DNA of 64,000 nucleotides, from contig NZ_SSNA01000027.1 of the NCBI RefSeq assembly GCF_004799445.1, forward strand, positions 1-64,000, written 5' to 3'. Source of the DNA: Bradyrhizobium sp. (GTDB taxonomy: Bacteria > Pseudomonadota > Alphaproteobacteria > Rhizobiales > Xanthobacteraceae). The position numbers and the translations under genes are program-made. Positions 1 to 8,869 of the stretch are shown here, piece by piece. The notes below the pieces were generated by a model. The model saw only the letters and a program-made list of their open reading frames with translations. It was not told where the DNA came from and ran no database searches. Each line of letters opens with the position of its first letter. The first letter of the stretch is position 1.

Positions 1-479
1 CCGAGCCCAGTGACTCCACTGAGCACCAACAAGGGCATGCTCGTCAGTGTCGCCTGCGTTAGATGATTGGTGCCAACTTGGTCGTAAAGTTTCTTGACGC
101 TGCAACCGGCCGCGTGCGTGACCGTACAGAACGTCGTAACGGACACGCTGCCAGTGCAATATGCGGTGGAGAGATCAGCGTCGCCGGTAGTCTTGGCAAC
201 GATCGTGCAGGACGCGGCGCCGGTTGCGGTATCTACGATATCCGCGATGTTTCCCGTGGCTGTGGCATAAGCACCGTTGTACGCGCGCAGCCCGTACCAA
301 TTGGTGAACGTGATGATATCGCCGGGGCCGGTATAGCCGCCGCCTCCCGCGATGACGGAGTTGCAACCAGTCCCGCCTTGGTAGCCGAATGCGCGGCTAC
401 AGGAGTCCGCCGATGCCGGCGAGACAACCGCAAAGACAATCGCAGCCAGAGCAATCAAGAACGTGAGAAATTTGCGCAT
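1..479 (-). CDS. secreted protein of unknown function, 3' end cut by window edge
   Basis: An open frame of about 159 codons starts at an ATG at 479 and runs leftwards off the window. The first ~23 residues are a typical signal peptide (MRKFLTFLIALAAIVF..., ending SPASA), so the product is probably exported. The mature part is rich in Gly, Thr, Ala and Cys. It contains CSVKKLYDQVGTNHLTQ near residue 130, which resembles the C-x-V-x-K-[LIV]-Y-D-Q-x-G-x-x-L-T stretch of the catalytic lectin-like domain of fungal-type alpha-L-arabinofuranosidase B and of related secreted or phage-borne rhizobial proteins. The resemblance is recognised by eye only. No enzyme function is claimed, and the C-terminus is missing. 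Confidence 0.6.
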   Translation of the reverse strand, partial: MRKFLTFLIALAAIVFAVVSPASADSCSRAFGYQGGTGCNSVIAGGGGYTGPGDIITFTNWYGLRAYNGAYATATGNIADIVDTATGAASCTIVAKTTGDADLSTAYCTGSVSVTTFCTVTHAAGCSVKKLYDQVGTNHLTQATLTSMPLLVLSGVTGL

Positions 480-735
480 CGAAGTCTCCATGACGTCCGG
501 CCCGGAAAGACCCGACGCGGCAAGGGGTGATCGAGAGATCGCCGGACGCCATGGATTGAGAATTTGCAGGCATCCGCGTCGCCACGCTTTCCGGGCGGGC
601 AATGCGGAGATCATGGAAGCTGGGGGAATCGTCGCAACGCACCACGGGGCGGTGGCAATGCTGCTGATCAGCTTCGCAGGTTCTCTGGAACTTTATCGGT
701 CGCCGGGCCTTGTGAGGGCAACCGGCGATGAGCCC

Positions 736-1017
736 ATGAGCGACGACCCGGATTTTCCGACGGCCAATCACGCGCTGCAGGTGCTGCGCCAGGCCCGTTT
801 GTCGCGAAATGAGGCCGCGGCAATAATGCTCGGGGATCTGGTCTATGAGATGGCAGGCACAGGCTTGCGGACCCCTGAAATAGAAGAAGCTCATCAGGCG
901 GCGTGGGTTGCGATTTCCGCCTTGGCGAATACTCTCAAAGAAGAAGGGTTTGCCCCGCCTGCCCTTTGGAAGGCCGCGTTTGGAGCGACGGAAAGCTGGA
1001 TAGAGCTACTCGACTAG
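736..1017 (+). CDS. hypothetical protein, 93 aa
   Basis: This is a small acidic, helix-rich protein beginning MSDDPDFPTANHALQVL and ending ESWIELLD. No family is recognised. The ATG at 736 was chosen because upstream codons in the frame read as low-complexity Arg-rich sequence; an ATG at 613 would add 41 residues. It is the only plus-strand gene in a run of minus-strand small genes. Its TAG stop shares the tetranucleotide CTAG (1014-1017) with the stop of the convergent gene, so the two frames overlap by 4 bp. Confidence 0.55.
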   Translation: MSDDPDFPTANHALQVLRQARLSRNEAAAIMLGDLVYEMAGTGLRTPEIEEAHQAAWVAISALANTLKEEGFAPPALWKAAFGATESWIELLD

Positions 1018-1622
1018 CCGTATTTACTGCCGCGGCGTTTGGCGGCAACGACCGTGAGCAACGGCGGCGACGCGGGCTGCGGGGCTGATGCCGACAGTCC
1101 GCTGTTCGGGCTTTTCGCGCTTGCCGGTGGCCTTTGCGGCCTCTCCCGCGGAGTCCAGCGCTTCTCGACGCGCCGTTTCTGTTCCTCATCCTCGACCACG
1201 ACCAGCGCGATCCCGAACGTATTGAGAGCTAAACCAAGACTTGACCAACCTAAATTCTTAATGGGTTCCGGCGCCAACAGTTTGCCAGCGTACCCGGCCG
1301 GCCATCCCGCAATCGCGTCGATCGTCTCGTGCGTGAGATGCAGCTCGTCGCGCCTGGCCCGCAACGCCGCCAGCAGTTCGGCCATGGAGCGGATCGGAAC
1401 GGGCGCCAGCTGCGCGCGTGGCGATTTCTGCCGCGGTGCGGCTGGCCGGGCAGCGGGCGGTCGATCGGGCGGGGGCGCCTTCCTCTTCTCGCAATGAGCG
1501 GCGGCCCGCTCGATGTTTGGGGATATGGCCCATCCAAACTTGCCGCGGTGGTGGCGCTCGTTGACGCGGATGCTGGTCTGCTCCGCAATTTCCTCGACGG
1601 CATCAAGCGCGTTCGCATCCAT
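1014..1622 (-). CDS. hypothetical protein, 202 aa, possible HTH-like core
   Basis: Residues 1-45 are polar. Residues 46-75 are a Pro/Ala/Arg-rich linker. Residues ~78-145 form a compact segment (MAELLAALRARRDELHLTHE..., ...LGLALNTFGIALVVVEDEEQ) whose length and pattern suggest an Xre-like helix-turn-helix: 'x-R-x-x-L-x-L-t-x-e-x-I-d-x-i-A-G-x-x-x-g-Y-x-x-K-L'. The tail is again Pro/Ala/Ser-rich and basic. It lies 19 bp downstream of the 166-aa gene on the same strand, so the small genes from 2591 to 1014 probably form one transcript. A DNA-binding role is inference. Confidence 0.55.
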   Translation of the reverse strand: MDANALDAVEEIAEQTSIRVNERHHRGKFGWAISPNIERAAAHCEKRKAPPPDRPPAARPAAPRQKSPRAQLAPVPIRSMAELLAALRARRDELHLTHETIDAIAGWPAGYAGKLLAPEPIKNLGWSSLGLALNTFGIALVVVEDEEQKRRVEKRWTPRERPQRPPASAKSPNSGLSASAPQPASPPLLTVVAAKRRGSKYG

Positions 1623-1641
1623 CTTGCGGCCTCGCTTGCCG

Positions 1642-2142
1642 CTAAGAAGCCGGCCGAAGATCCATTTGCTTCAACTGCGGCGGCGCGGCACTCACAATCG
1701 GCGCGCCGGTCAGTCCGTCGTCGAGCCGAAGGCTGTCACCGAACCAGGGCGAGGTCGTCAGCCGGGATTTCATCCGGGTGTTGAAAAATTCCAGCACCCT
1801 TTCCGCGCCGTAGGTGAGCGGCATAAAAGACGGGTGCGGCCAAGCGGTTGTCTCGATAATTTCGCCGGCCTTGTAGGCGCGCGTGCCGTACTGCCAAACG
1901 CCCGAATCGAGAATGGTCCCGAACGGCGGTTCGAAGCGATAGCGGGCTCGCTCTGCCGGGCGCATATCGCGGGTGACCCGATACTTCGGGGTCTCACGTT
2001 CCCAATTGAGCGGCGGCGGTTTGTGGAAAGACCAACCCTTGCCGGCGCCCGCCCGGCCAGCGTCGATCAAACGTGAGGCCTCGTGAACGTCTAACGTTTG
2101 CTGGCGACCATCGACGTGAAAAATCGTTGTAGTTTTTTCCAT
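1642..2142 (-). CDS. hypothetical protein, 166 aa
   Basis: The protein starts MEKTTTIFHVDGRQQTLDVHE and has no signal peptide or membrane segment. It is rich in aromatic residues, Arg and Pro (for example FHKPPPLNWERE and EPPFGTILDSGVWQYGT) and lacks recognisable motifs. A purine-rich stretch (reading GGAAAAAGAGC) lies just before the ATG at 2142. It is third in the head-to-tail set 2591-1014 with gaps of about 20-25 bp, an arrangement typical of phage or other mobile accessory modules. The function is unknown. Confidence 0.55.
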   Translation of the reverse strand: MEKTTTIFHVDGRQQTLDVHEASRLIDAGRAGAGKGWSFHKPPPLNWERETPKYRVTRDMRPAERARYRFEPPFGTILDSGVWQYGTRAYKAGEIIETTAWPHPSFMPLTYGAERVLEFFNTRMKSRLTTSPWFGDSLRLDDGLTGAPIVSAAPPQLKQMDLRPAS

Positions 2143-2164
2143 GCTCTTTTTCCTTCAATCGAAA

Positions 2165-2368
2165 TCAGCTGCCGGCCTGAGGTGTGTAAACCCACGTGCC
2201 GATCACGGTGGCACCGTCATTGAGGATATTGCCGCTGGTTACCTGTCCGCCGGCGCCGGATATCGCCTGCGCAGCGAGCGCCAGCCCTCGGGCGACGATC
2301 TGGACTTCCTGAAATTTCTTATCCAGTGCGGGTGACAGGTTGTTGATGGTGATTACCGCAAGCGACAT
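2165..2368 (-). CDS. hypothetical protein, 67 aa
   Basis: The sequence is MSLAVITINNLSPALDKKFQ... followed by a Gly/Ala/Thr-rich half ending WVYTPQAGS. It has no Cys and no transmembrane segment. The ATG at 2368 is preceded by AAAGGTCGCC, an adequate ribosome site. It is 22 bp upstream of the 166-aa gene and 25 bp downstream of the 65-aa gene, so it is probably cotranscribed with both. No family is recognised. Confidence 0.5.
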   Translation of the reverse strand: MSLAVITINNLSPALDKKFQEVQIVARGLALAAQAISGAGGQVTSGNILNDGATVIGTWVYTPQAGS

Positions 2369-2393
2369 GATGGCGACCTTTCCTATTCAGGGG

Positions 2394-2561
2394 TTATCGG
2401 CGGCGTGCGGCGGCCTGATCCTGTGCCTGACGGCGCTGTTCGAAACTCATCTTGTCGTAACCGGGGATAGTCTCGGGCGCTGCGCGAGGCTGTTGCGCCG
2501 GTGCTGGCGAATTGCTGGTGGACTGCGGTGTGGCGGCTGCTGCAGGGGCTTCGGTCGACAT
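2394..2561 (-). CDS. hypothetical Ala/Pro-rich protein, 55 aa
   Basis: The first half is Ala/Pro/Thr/Ser-rich (MSTEAPAAAATPQSTSN...). The second half is charged and Gln-rich (MSFEQRRQAQDQAAARRR) and likely helical. The ATG at 2561 gives a start that fits the composition; an ATG at 2591 would add ten residues. It is the first gene of the leftward small-gene set. The 140-bp AT-rich gap to its right (2592-2733) is the likely promoter region for this set and for the divergent ATPase pseudogene. Confidence 0.45.
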   Translation of the reverse strand: MSTEAPAAAATPQSTSNSPAPAQQPRAAPETIPGYDKMSFEQRRQAQDQAAARRR

Positions 2562-2733
2562 TCGCAACGGTCCAATCTGATTATGGGCCAAATCAGGGGT
2601 ACGTTGCGAACATCTGTGATTTGTTACGTAAAATCAATAAGATTTAGCGGACTCCGGCTCCGCCATTTCCCGCGATTTGCCTTTCACCCAACCAAATGAA
2701 CTAGCCGGCACCATCGATCGAGGTCGCTGCGTC

Positions 2734-3891
2734 ATGATGACGAGACTTGCCATCGCCGGCTACCGTTCTCTGCGCGACATCACGGTAACCCTCGGTCCAC
2801 TGAATGTCGTGACCGGGGCCAATGGTAGCGGCAAGTCGAGCCTCTATCGCGCCCTGAAGCTGCTGGCAGACATCGCACAGGGCCGCATCATCCAGTCGCT
2901 GGCGACCGAGGGTGGCCTGCAATCGACGTTGTGGGCCGGCCCGGAGGCTGTTTCCCGCGCGATGAAAGCCGCTACAAAACCGGTCCAGGGCCTGGTTCGC
3001 AAGAAACCGGTTAGCTTGAAGCTCGGATTTTCAGGAACCGATTACGGCTACGCCATTGATCTCGGCCTGCCACGGCCGGATTCGCGTTCAAAGTTCTCGA
3101 GCGACCCCGAGATCAAGGTCGAGAGCCAATGGACCGGCGAACGGCTCGGCCGGGCCAACGCATTTGCTGTCCGCAACGGCCCCAGCGTCCGCATTCGAAG
3201 CGACAGCGGCGAATGGCGGCAGGCCTACACGCATCTCGCGTCCTTCGACAGCATGATGACCCATTGCAGCGACCCGCGCGACGCGGTCGAACTGCTGGTG
3301 CTGCGGGAACGGATGCGGGACTGGCGATTCTACGATCATTTGCGTACCGACCGTGACGCGCCGGCGCGCAAGCCGCAGGTCGGCACCTACACGCCGGTGC
3401 TGGCGAGTGATGGATCGGATCTGGCGGCAGCCGTGCAAACCATCCGCGAAATCGGCGACGCGGAGTAAATGGACGCCGCCATATCAGACGCTTTTCCTGG
3501 CGCGAGCGTCGAGGTGGCCAGCACAGACTGATACTTCGAACTCGAAATGTACCAGCACGGCCTGCTCCGGCCGCTCAAGACCTCCGAACTATCGGATGGT
3601 ACGCTGCGTTACCTCTTGCTCGTCGCAGCCCTGCTCTCGCCGCGGCCACCGGCCTTGATGATCCTCAACGAACCGGAGACGAGCCTGCATCCGGATTTGT
3701 TGCCGCCGCTGGCGCGTCTGATCGCGCAAGCATCGAAACGGTCTCAGGCCGTAGTGGTTTCGCATGCCACGGCGCTGGTCACCGCGCTCGGCGCCGACCC
3801 CGATTGCACTCAGATCGTGCTGGAGAAGCAACTCGGCGAAACCGTCGTCAGGGACGGCACGCCGCCGGCTTGGAACTGGCCTTCGCGATAA
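2734..3891 (+). pseudogene. AAA/RecF-like ATPase, broken by two in-frame stops
   Basis: The N-terminal part begins MMTRLAIAGYRSLRDI and carries the Walker A motif GANGSGKSS about 25 residues in. This is the layout of RecF/SMC-like AAA ATPases (AAA_21 type). The C-terminal part has an ABC-like signature (ELSDGTLRYLL), Walker B (LMILNEPETSLHP) and the switch histidine (VVVSHATAL). All parts are in one reading frame, but TAA at 3466-3468 and TGA at 3529-3531 interrupt it. No frameshift is needed. Without the stops the protein would be about 385 aa, normal for the family. Each fragment alone lacks half of the nucleotide site, so the gene is probably inactive. A reading error is less likely because two separate substitutions would be required. 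Confidence 0.75.
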
Positions 3892-3906
3892 TCGCGCCAG
3901 TGGCGG

Positions 3907-4173
3907 TTAGTGCGCCGTGATCCAGGCCCTCGCCTCGCGCTGGGCTATGGCGATCTCGACCTCGGACATCAGTTCGGCGACCTCGCGGCGCATCTGCATG
4001 GCATCAGCGCGGCCTTTCACGGCTGCGAGATTGAACCACTTATGCGCGGCGACCAAATTGACCACGCCGGAACGGCCGCTCGCCCAGTACAGGCCGCGCT
4101 CGAACAACACGTCCGGGATCGCGCTTGCTTCCACCGCGGTCGCGCTATCCAGATCAATGTACCCCTGAAACAT
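3907..4173 (-). CDS. Sel1-repeat-like small protein, 88 aa
   Basis: The sequence begins MFQGYIDLDSATAVEA and contains LFERGLYWASGRSG.VNLVAAHKWFNLAAVKG, matching the Sel1/TPR-like pattern (aLy.lG..Y..G.....d...A..W...AA..G). The rest is helical and ends RAWITAH. The single repeat suggests a small scaffold or interaction protein. It converges on the ATPase pseudogene with a 15-bp gap. AAAAAGGAGATG immediately before the ATG at 4173 is a good ribosome site. Confidence 0.65.
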   Translation of the reverse strand: MFQGYIDLDSATAVEASAIPDVLFERGLYWASGRSGVVNLVAAHKWFNLAAVKGRADAMQMRREVAELMSEVEIAIAQREARAWITAH

Positions 4174-4968
4174 CGGTCATCTCCTTTTTGTTTTTCTTGG
4201 CCAGCCCTGCCGAGCGCGGCCCCCGTCCACTTGTAAAACGTCCCGTTATTCCCAACCGCCGTTTGCCGGCTTGTTGGGATGATCATGACCGATCAAATTT
4301 GAAGGACAGTTTAAGTATCGCGATGAATGCGACGTAAACGCTTTGCCGGCGCGCAGGCCCGTGAAATCAAGGGAATGCCTGTTTCAAAGGGTTTTCACGG
4401 GTTCGCGGAATTCGGTTTACCCTGCCGTTTCGCGAAACGATAACCATCGCGGCAAGGGCCAACGGCCGCGTGCCCTGGGCGCGTCGCAACTCAGCGCGTC
4501 GCTCCGCTATTGGCATCACGCCGCGCGACCTGCAAGCGGCGGCCCCGCGATCGATCGCAGTCGGCTCACACACAAAAACCACCGGCCCTCGCGGGGTCAT
4601 CGATGGTCGCGACGATGAATATGGGGATTGTCGAGGAAAACGCGCCGGGCGCGAGCAGCACCGGCTGGGAACGAGGGCGTCGGCGAACACGTCAGGACCA
4701 GATTTCGCTTGGGGCCAGAGGCCCGGCGAAATTGCGGATCCTGGGATCCGCACCGAACGAAGAAAACTTGTTTCTTCTGCCGGACCGTCTTTCGAGCGAG
4801 CAAGCTCTTTCGAAATTACGATCCAGCCGTTTGACCTGATGTCTCGCCGACACCCTCTTTCGTCGACCAGAGCCGCTCTTTCAAAATCTGCTTCTAGGAA
4901 GCAAACCGTCCGGAAGGCTCGTGTGACGTGCCGGCATCAAGCCGCCGGCAATTTTCTTCAAGCGAGAT
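4174..4968. other. 795-bp gene-free stretch with several hairpins
   Basis: No convincing protein gene is visible on either strand; the open frames here are Arg/Ser/Pro-rich shadows. A hairpin lies at 4250-4279 (arms CCCAAC/GTTGGG with inner GCCG/CGGC). Three adjacent inverted repeats follow at 4734-4751 (GCGGATCC/GGATCCGC), 4759-4777 (GAAGAAA/TTTCTTC) and 4790-4814 (TTTCGA/TCGAAA). A further 7-bp stem lies at 4929-4950. The cluster of stems would suit a structured RNA, but no known RNA family is recognised. Confidence 0.4.
4929..4958 (+). terminator. possible intrinsic terminator
   Basis: The stem TGCCGGC/GCCGGCA encloses an 8-nt loop and is followed on the plus strand by ATTTTCTT. It could end a plus-strand transcript coming from the hairpin-rich stretch to its left. 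Alternatively it sits just beyond the stop of the leftward microprotein gene and acts for that. The T-run is weak. Confidence 0.35.
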
Positions 4969-5058
4969 TTACTTCTTCTTGGCGACCTTGCGGGTCTTCT
5001 TCGCAGTCTTCTTCACTGCGCTCTTCGCCTTCTTTGCCTTCTTAGCTTTCTTGGCCAT
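4969..5058 (-). CDS. histone-H1-like lysine/alanine microprotein, 29 aa
   Basis: The ATG at 5058 is preceded by TAGGAGGGCAAC, an almost ideal Shine-Dalgarno sequence at proper spacing. It opens a 29-codon frame reading MAKKAKKAKKAKSAVKKTA followed by KKTRKVAKKK and a TAA stop. Fifteen of the 29 residues are Lys and one is Arg. The AKKA and AVKKTAKKT repeats match the C-terminal tails of H1-like bacterial nucleoid proteins. The likely role is binding DNA or RNA by charge, which is inference. It is an isolated gene flanked by long non-coding stretches on both sides. Confidence 0.7.
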   Translation of the reverse strand: MAKKAKKAKKAKSAVKKTAKKTRKVAKKK

Positions 5059-5625
5059 GTTGCCCTCCTAATGTAAGTGAGATGGCTTAATCGCTGCGTG
5101 CACTCGGGAATCGAAATGCACTACATCCCGAATACACCAACACACTCAAAAAAACAGTGTCCCGCTTAAGGAAGTGTTGACGCGCATGTATGAAGGCGCG
5201 CACCGCGCGTTCATCCACGGCACGACGAACCATTCGCGCGACGATGCGAATAGTGCCCGGGAAGCCGATATCGGCGATTGTCAATGTTACAGGAAATGCC
5301 TGCGCCGCAGCCGCTTTCGCAATTCACACGCGCGACAATCGATCCTTCGCCGATGTCGCTGCGCGTCATCGAAGCTGCCCGAAGACGCATTGCGCGGACT
5401 CTGAGTCGTGACTTTTGGCAATAAAAAAATTTTCATGCTCACCGGCTTTGCGTCTCATCGGAGCTCGCCAAAACCGGCTTTTTGCGCGAATCGCGTGCGG
5501 CTGATTCGCGGAGCGCGTTGCTTCTCTCGCACGATGCATCACCGGCTTATGGTGAATGAATGATGCACGCGCACCGCTTCGGCAGACCAGACGAGCAACG
5601 ATGCCTGGCATCGCACGGGCCCGAT
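5059..5625. other. 567-bp gene-free stretch between microprotein gene and gatB
   Basis: No supported gene is visible. The part nearest 5059 should hold the promoter of the microprotein gene. There is an imperfect direct repeat (ACCGGCTTTGCG near 5440 and ACCGGCTTTTTGCG near 5473) and an A/T run near 5421-5432. No convincing terminator for gatB was found here. Confidence 0.4.
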
Positions 5626-7104
5626 TCAGATGCCGAGCTTGGACTTCAGCAGGTCGTTCACGGTTTGCGGATTGGCCTTGCCGCCGGATGACTTCATCAC
5701 CTGGCCCACGAACCAGCCGATCAACGCCGGCTTGGCTTTCGCCTGCGCGACCTTGTCGGGATTGGCGGCGATGATGTCATCAACCACCTTTTCGATCGCG
5801 CCGAGGTCGGTGACCTGCTTCATGCCGCGCGCCTCGACCAGCGCGCGGGGGTCGCCGCCCTCCTGCCAGACGATCTCGAACAGATCCTTGGCGATCTTGC
5901 CGGAGATGGTGCCCTCGCCGATGAGGTCGACGATCGTTCCAAGTTGAACGGCCGACACCGGCGAGCCCGTAATATCACGGCCTTCCTTGTTGAGCCGTCC
6001 GAACAGCTCATTGATCACCCAGTTGGCGGCGAGCTTGCCATCGCGCGCCTTGTCGGCGAGATCAGCCAGTACGGTCTCGAAGAAATCGGCGCTCTCGCGT
6101 TCGGCCACCAGCACGCTGGCGTCGTAGGGCGACAGGCCGAACCCGGCGATGAAGCGCGCCTTCTTCTGGTCCGGCAGTTCCGGCAGGTCGGCTTTCAGTT
6201 CGGCGACATAGGCCTCGCTGAACTCGAGAGGCAGCAAATCGGGATCCGGGAAATAGCGGTAGTCATGCGCCTCCTCCTTGGAGCGCATCGAGCGGGTCTC
6301 GCCCTTGTTGGGATCGAACAGCCGGGTCTCCTGGTCGATGACGCCGCCGTCTTCGAGAATCCCGATCTGACGCCGCGCCTCGTATTCGATCGCCTGGCCG
6401 ATGAAGGCGATCGAGTTCATGTTCTTGATCTCGCAGCGGGTGCCGAGCGGCGTCCCCGGCTTGCGAACGCTGACGTTGACGTCGGCGCGCAAGGACCCCT
6501 TCTCCATGTCGCCATCGCAGGTGCCGAGATAGCGCAGGATCGAGCGCAATTTCGTCACATAGGCCTTGGCCTGCTCCGATGAGCGGATGTCCGGCTTGGA
6601 GACGATTTCCATCAGCGCGACGCCGGAGCGGTTGAGATCCACGAACGACATCGTCGGGCTCTGGTCGTGCAGCGACTTGCCGGCGTCCTGCTCCAGATGC
6701 AGCCGCTCGATGCCAACCGTGACGCTGTCGCCGCCCCCCAGCTCGACCACGACCTCGCCCTCGCCGACAACAGGCGATTTGTACTGGCTGATCTGGTAGC
6801 CCTGCGGCAGATCCGGATAGAAATAGTTCTTGCGGTCGAACACCGAGCGCAGATTGATTTTCGCGTTCAGGCCAAGACCAGTACGCACCGCCTGCCTGAC
6901 GCAGGCTTCGTTGATGACCGGCAGCATGCCCGGCATCGCCGCGTCGACCAGCGAAACATGGGAATTGGGCTCGCCGCCGAATTCCGTCGAAGCCCCGGAA
7001 AACAGCTTCGAGTTCGAGGTGACCTGGGCATGGACCTCGAGCCCGATCACCATTTCCCAGTCGCCGGTGGCACCCTTGATCAGTTTTGAGCCCGTCGCGC
7101 TCAT
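5626..7104 (-). CDS. gatB: aspartyl/glutamyl-tRNA amidotransferase subunit B
   Basis: GatB activates the carboxylate of Glu or Asp misacylated on tRNA-Gln or tRNA-Asn for amidation in the GatCAB complex. The N-terminal catalytic cradle has the family patterns [29 protein letters not shown] and [14 protein letters not shown]. The middle has [11 protein letters not shown]. The C-terminal ~150 residues are the helical GatB/YqeY tRNA-recognition domain ([36 protein letters not shown]). The 492-aa length is normal. The ATG at 7104 overlaps the TGA of the preceding 97-aa gene (ATGA), implying translational coupling. Confidence 0.97.
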   Translation of the reverse strand: MSATGSKLIKGATGDWEMVIGLEVHAQVTSNSKLFSGASTEFGGEPNSHVSLVDAAMPGMLPVINEACVRQAVRTGLGLNAKINLRSVFDRKNYFYPDLPQGYQISQYKSPVVGEGEVVVELGGGDSVTVGIERLHLEQDAGKSLHDQSPTMSFVDLNRSGVALMEIVSKPDIRSSEQAKAYVTKLRSILRYLGTCDGDMEKGSLRADVNVSVRKPGTPLGTRCEIKNMNSIAFIGQAIEYEARRQIGILEDGGVIDQETRLFDPNKGETRSMRSKEEAHDYRYFPDPDLLPLEFSEAYVAELKADLPELPDQKKARFIAGFGLSPYDASVLVAERESADFFETVLADLADKARDGKLAANWVINELFGRLNKEGRDITGSPVSAVQLGTIVDLIGEGTISGKIAKDLFEIVWQEGGDPRALVEARGMKQVTDLGAIEKVVDDIIAANPDKVAQAKAKPALIGWFVGQVMKSSGGKANPQTVNDLLKSKLGI

Positions 7105-7394
7105 GCTGCTGCACTCCCGAGCAATACCGAGGCAATCCCCTCCCATTCGGCATCGAGCGAACCGGCCGCAACCGGCTTGCCGGCCCGGCGGTACCAGTAG
7201 CCGGCGTTGCCGAGGTCGCCTTCGACCCGATGCAGATAGGCATGGACCCAGGCAGCGTCCGCGGATGGGTCATCCTGGACCAGTCTGTGCGCTGCGTCCC
7301 AGCCGCCTTTGGCGGCCCACCACAGCGCCGCGAGCTGCGCGCTCAACTGCGGCGCCAGCGTTGCGCCCGAGAAACTGGCTTTGAACTCGGCCAT
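7101..7394 (-). CDS. conserved hypothetical protein inside the gat operon, 97 aa
   Basis: The protein begins [24 protein letters not shown] and is helical and rich in Trp and Ala ([46 protein letters not shown]). The pattern resembles a pair of TPR/Sel1-like helices. The ATG at 7394 was chosen, 2 bp after the gatA stop; an in-frame GTG at 7406 would overlap gatA. Its TGA stop overlaps the gatB ATG. The position between gatA and gatB with no spacing implies coordinated synthesis with the amidotransferase. Its function is not known to me. Confidence 0.75.
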   Translation of the reverse strand: MAEFKASFSGATLAPQLSAQLAALWWAAKGGWDAAHRLVQDDPSADAAWVHAYLHRVEGDLGNAGYWYRRAGKPVAAGSLDAEWEGIASVLLGSAAA

Positions 7395-7396
7395 GT

Positions 7397-8869
7397 TCAC
7401 CACCACCTCGCCGGCGTGAAGCGTCCGGCGGCCTGCTCGATCACCTCGCCGAGCGAGAACAATGTCTCTTCATCGAAGGGGCGGCCGATCAGCTGCAGGC
7501 CAAGCGGAAGGCCTTGCGAATCCTTGCCGGCGGGAACCGCGATGCCGGGCAGTCCCGCCATGTTCACGGTCACGGTGAAGATGTCGTTGAGATACATCTC
7601 GACGGGGTCGGCGCCCTTTTCGCCGATCCCGAAGGCCGCCGATGGCGTCGCCGGCGTCAGGATCGCGTTCACGCCCTTCGCAAAACAATCCTCGAAATCC
7701 TTCTTGATCAGCGTGCGGACCTTCTGCGCACGCAAATAATAGGCGTCGTAATAGCCGGCCGAGAGCACGTAGGTGCCGATCATGACGCGACGGCGGACTT
7801 CGGCGCCAAAGCCCTCGGCGCGGGTATTCTCGTACAATTCGCCAATGCTGCGGCCGGGCACGCGCAGGCCGTAGCGCACGCCGTCATAGCGCGCCAGGTT
7901 GGACGAGGCCTCGGCCGGCGCCACGATGTAATAGGCCGGCAGTGCGTATTTGGTATGCGGCAGCGACACCTCGACCGGTTCCGCGCCGGCCGCCTTCAGC
8001 CAGGCCGCGCCTTCGCTCCAGAGCTTTTCGATTTCCGCCGGCATGCCGTCGAGGCGATACTCTTTGGGTATGCCGATCTTCATGCCCTTGACGGATTTTC
8101 CGACCGCGGCCTCGTAGTCCGGCACCGCGCGATCGACCGAGGTGGTGTCCTTGGGATCGTGGCCTGCCATCGAACGCATCAGGATCGAGGTGTCGCGCAC
8201 CGTGCGCCCGATCGGGCCCGCTTGATCGAGCGAGGAGGCAAAGGCGACGATGCCCCAGCGCGAACAGCGCCCATAGGTCGGCTTCATGCCGACGGTCGCG
8301 GTGAACGCCGCCGGCTGGCGGATCGATCCGCCGGTGTCGGTCGCGGTCGCGCCCATGCAGAGCAGCGCCGCCACCGCCGAGGCCGAGCCGCCGGACGAGC
8401 CGCCAGGCACCAGCGTGGTGTTGGCGCCGTCGCGCCGCCACGGATTGACCACCGGGCCAAAGCACGAGGTCTCGTTCGACGAGCCCATGGCGAACTCGTC
8501 GTTGTTGAGCTTGCCGAGCATGACCGCGCCGTCGCGCCAGAGCTGCGATGTCACCGTGGATTCGTAGGTCGGCACGAAATTGCCGAGAATCCTGGAGCAT
8601 GCGGTGGTCCGCACGTCCTTGGTCGCGAACAGATCCTTGATCCCGAGCGGAATGCCGGCAAGTGGCCCGCCCTGCCCTTTGCCGATCTTTGCATCGGCTT
8701 CGCGCGCCATGGCGCGGGCCTGATCCGGCGTTTCCAGCACAAAGGCGTTAAGCGCGCGCGCCGCCTCGATCGCCGAAAGATGCACCTCGGTCAGCTCAAG
8801 CGACGTGAACGATTTGTTCGCGAGGCCATCTCGAGCCTCCGCGAGGGTCAGCGATGTCAAATCGGTCAT
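7397..8869 (-). CDS. gatA: aspartyl/glutamyl-tRNA amidotransferase subunit A
   Basis: GatA is the glutaminase of GatCAB and belongs to the amidase-signature family. The Ser-cisSer-Lys triad is visible: Lys78 in [10 protein letters not shown], Ser158 in [10 protein letters not shown] and Ser182 in [12 protein letters not shown]. Ammonia released here is passed to GatB. The 490-aa length is normal. The ATG at 8869 overlaps the TGA of the upstream 72-aa gene (ATGA). The operon order is gatC, 72-aa gene, gatA, 97-aa gene, gatB. Confidence 0.97.
   Translation of the reverse strand: MTDLTSLTLAEARDGLANKSFTSLELTEVHLSAIEAARALNAFVLETPDQARAMAREADAKIGKGQGGPLAGIPLGIKDLFATKDVRTTACSRILGNFVPTYESTVTSQLWRDGAVMLGKLNNDEFAMGSSNETSCFGPVVNPWRRDGANTTLVPGGSSGGSASAVAALLCMGATATDTGGSIRQPAAFTATVGMKPTYGRCSRWGIVAFASSLDQAGPIGRTVRDTSILMRSMAGHDPKDTTSVDRAVPDYEAAVGKSVKGMKIGIPKEYRLDGMPAEIEKLWSEGAAWLKAAGAEPVEVSLPHTKYALPAYYIVAPAEASSNLARYDGVRYGLRVPGRSIGELYENTRAEGFGAEVRRRVMIGTYVLSAGYYDAYYLRAQKVRTLIKKDFEDCFAKGVNAILTPATPSAAFGIGEKGADPVEMYLNDIFTVTVNMAGLPGIAVPAGKDSQGLPLGLQLIGRPFDEETLFSLGEVIEQAAGRFTPARWW

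Noticed and set aside
3466..3531. Recoding (selenocysteine or readthrough) in the ATPase gene
   Set aside because: One of the two stops is TAA, which is not used for selenocysteine. No SECIS-like hairpin follows the TGA.
4367..4753. 128-codon minus-strand frame in the gene-free stretch
   Set aside because: It is Arg/Ser/Pro-rich without a ribosome site and overlaps the hairpins. More likely non-coding, though similar frames may be annotated in other genomes.
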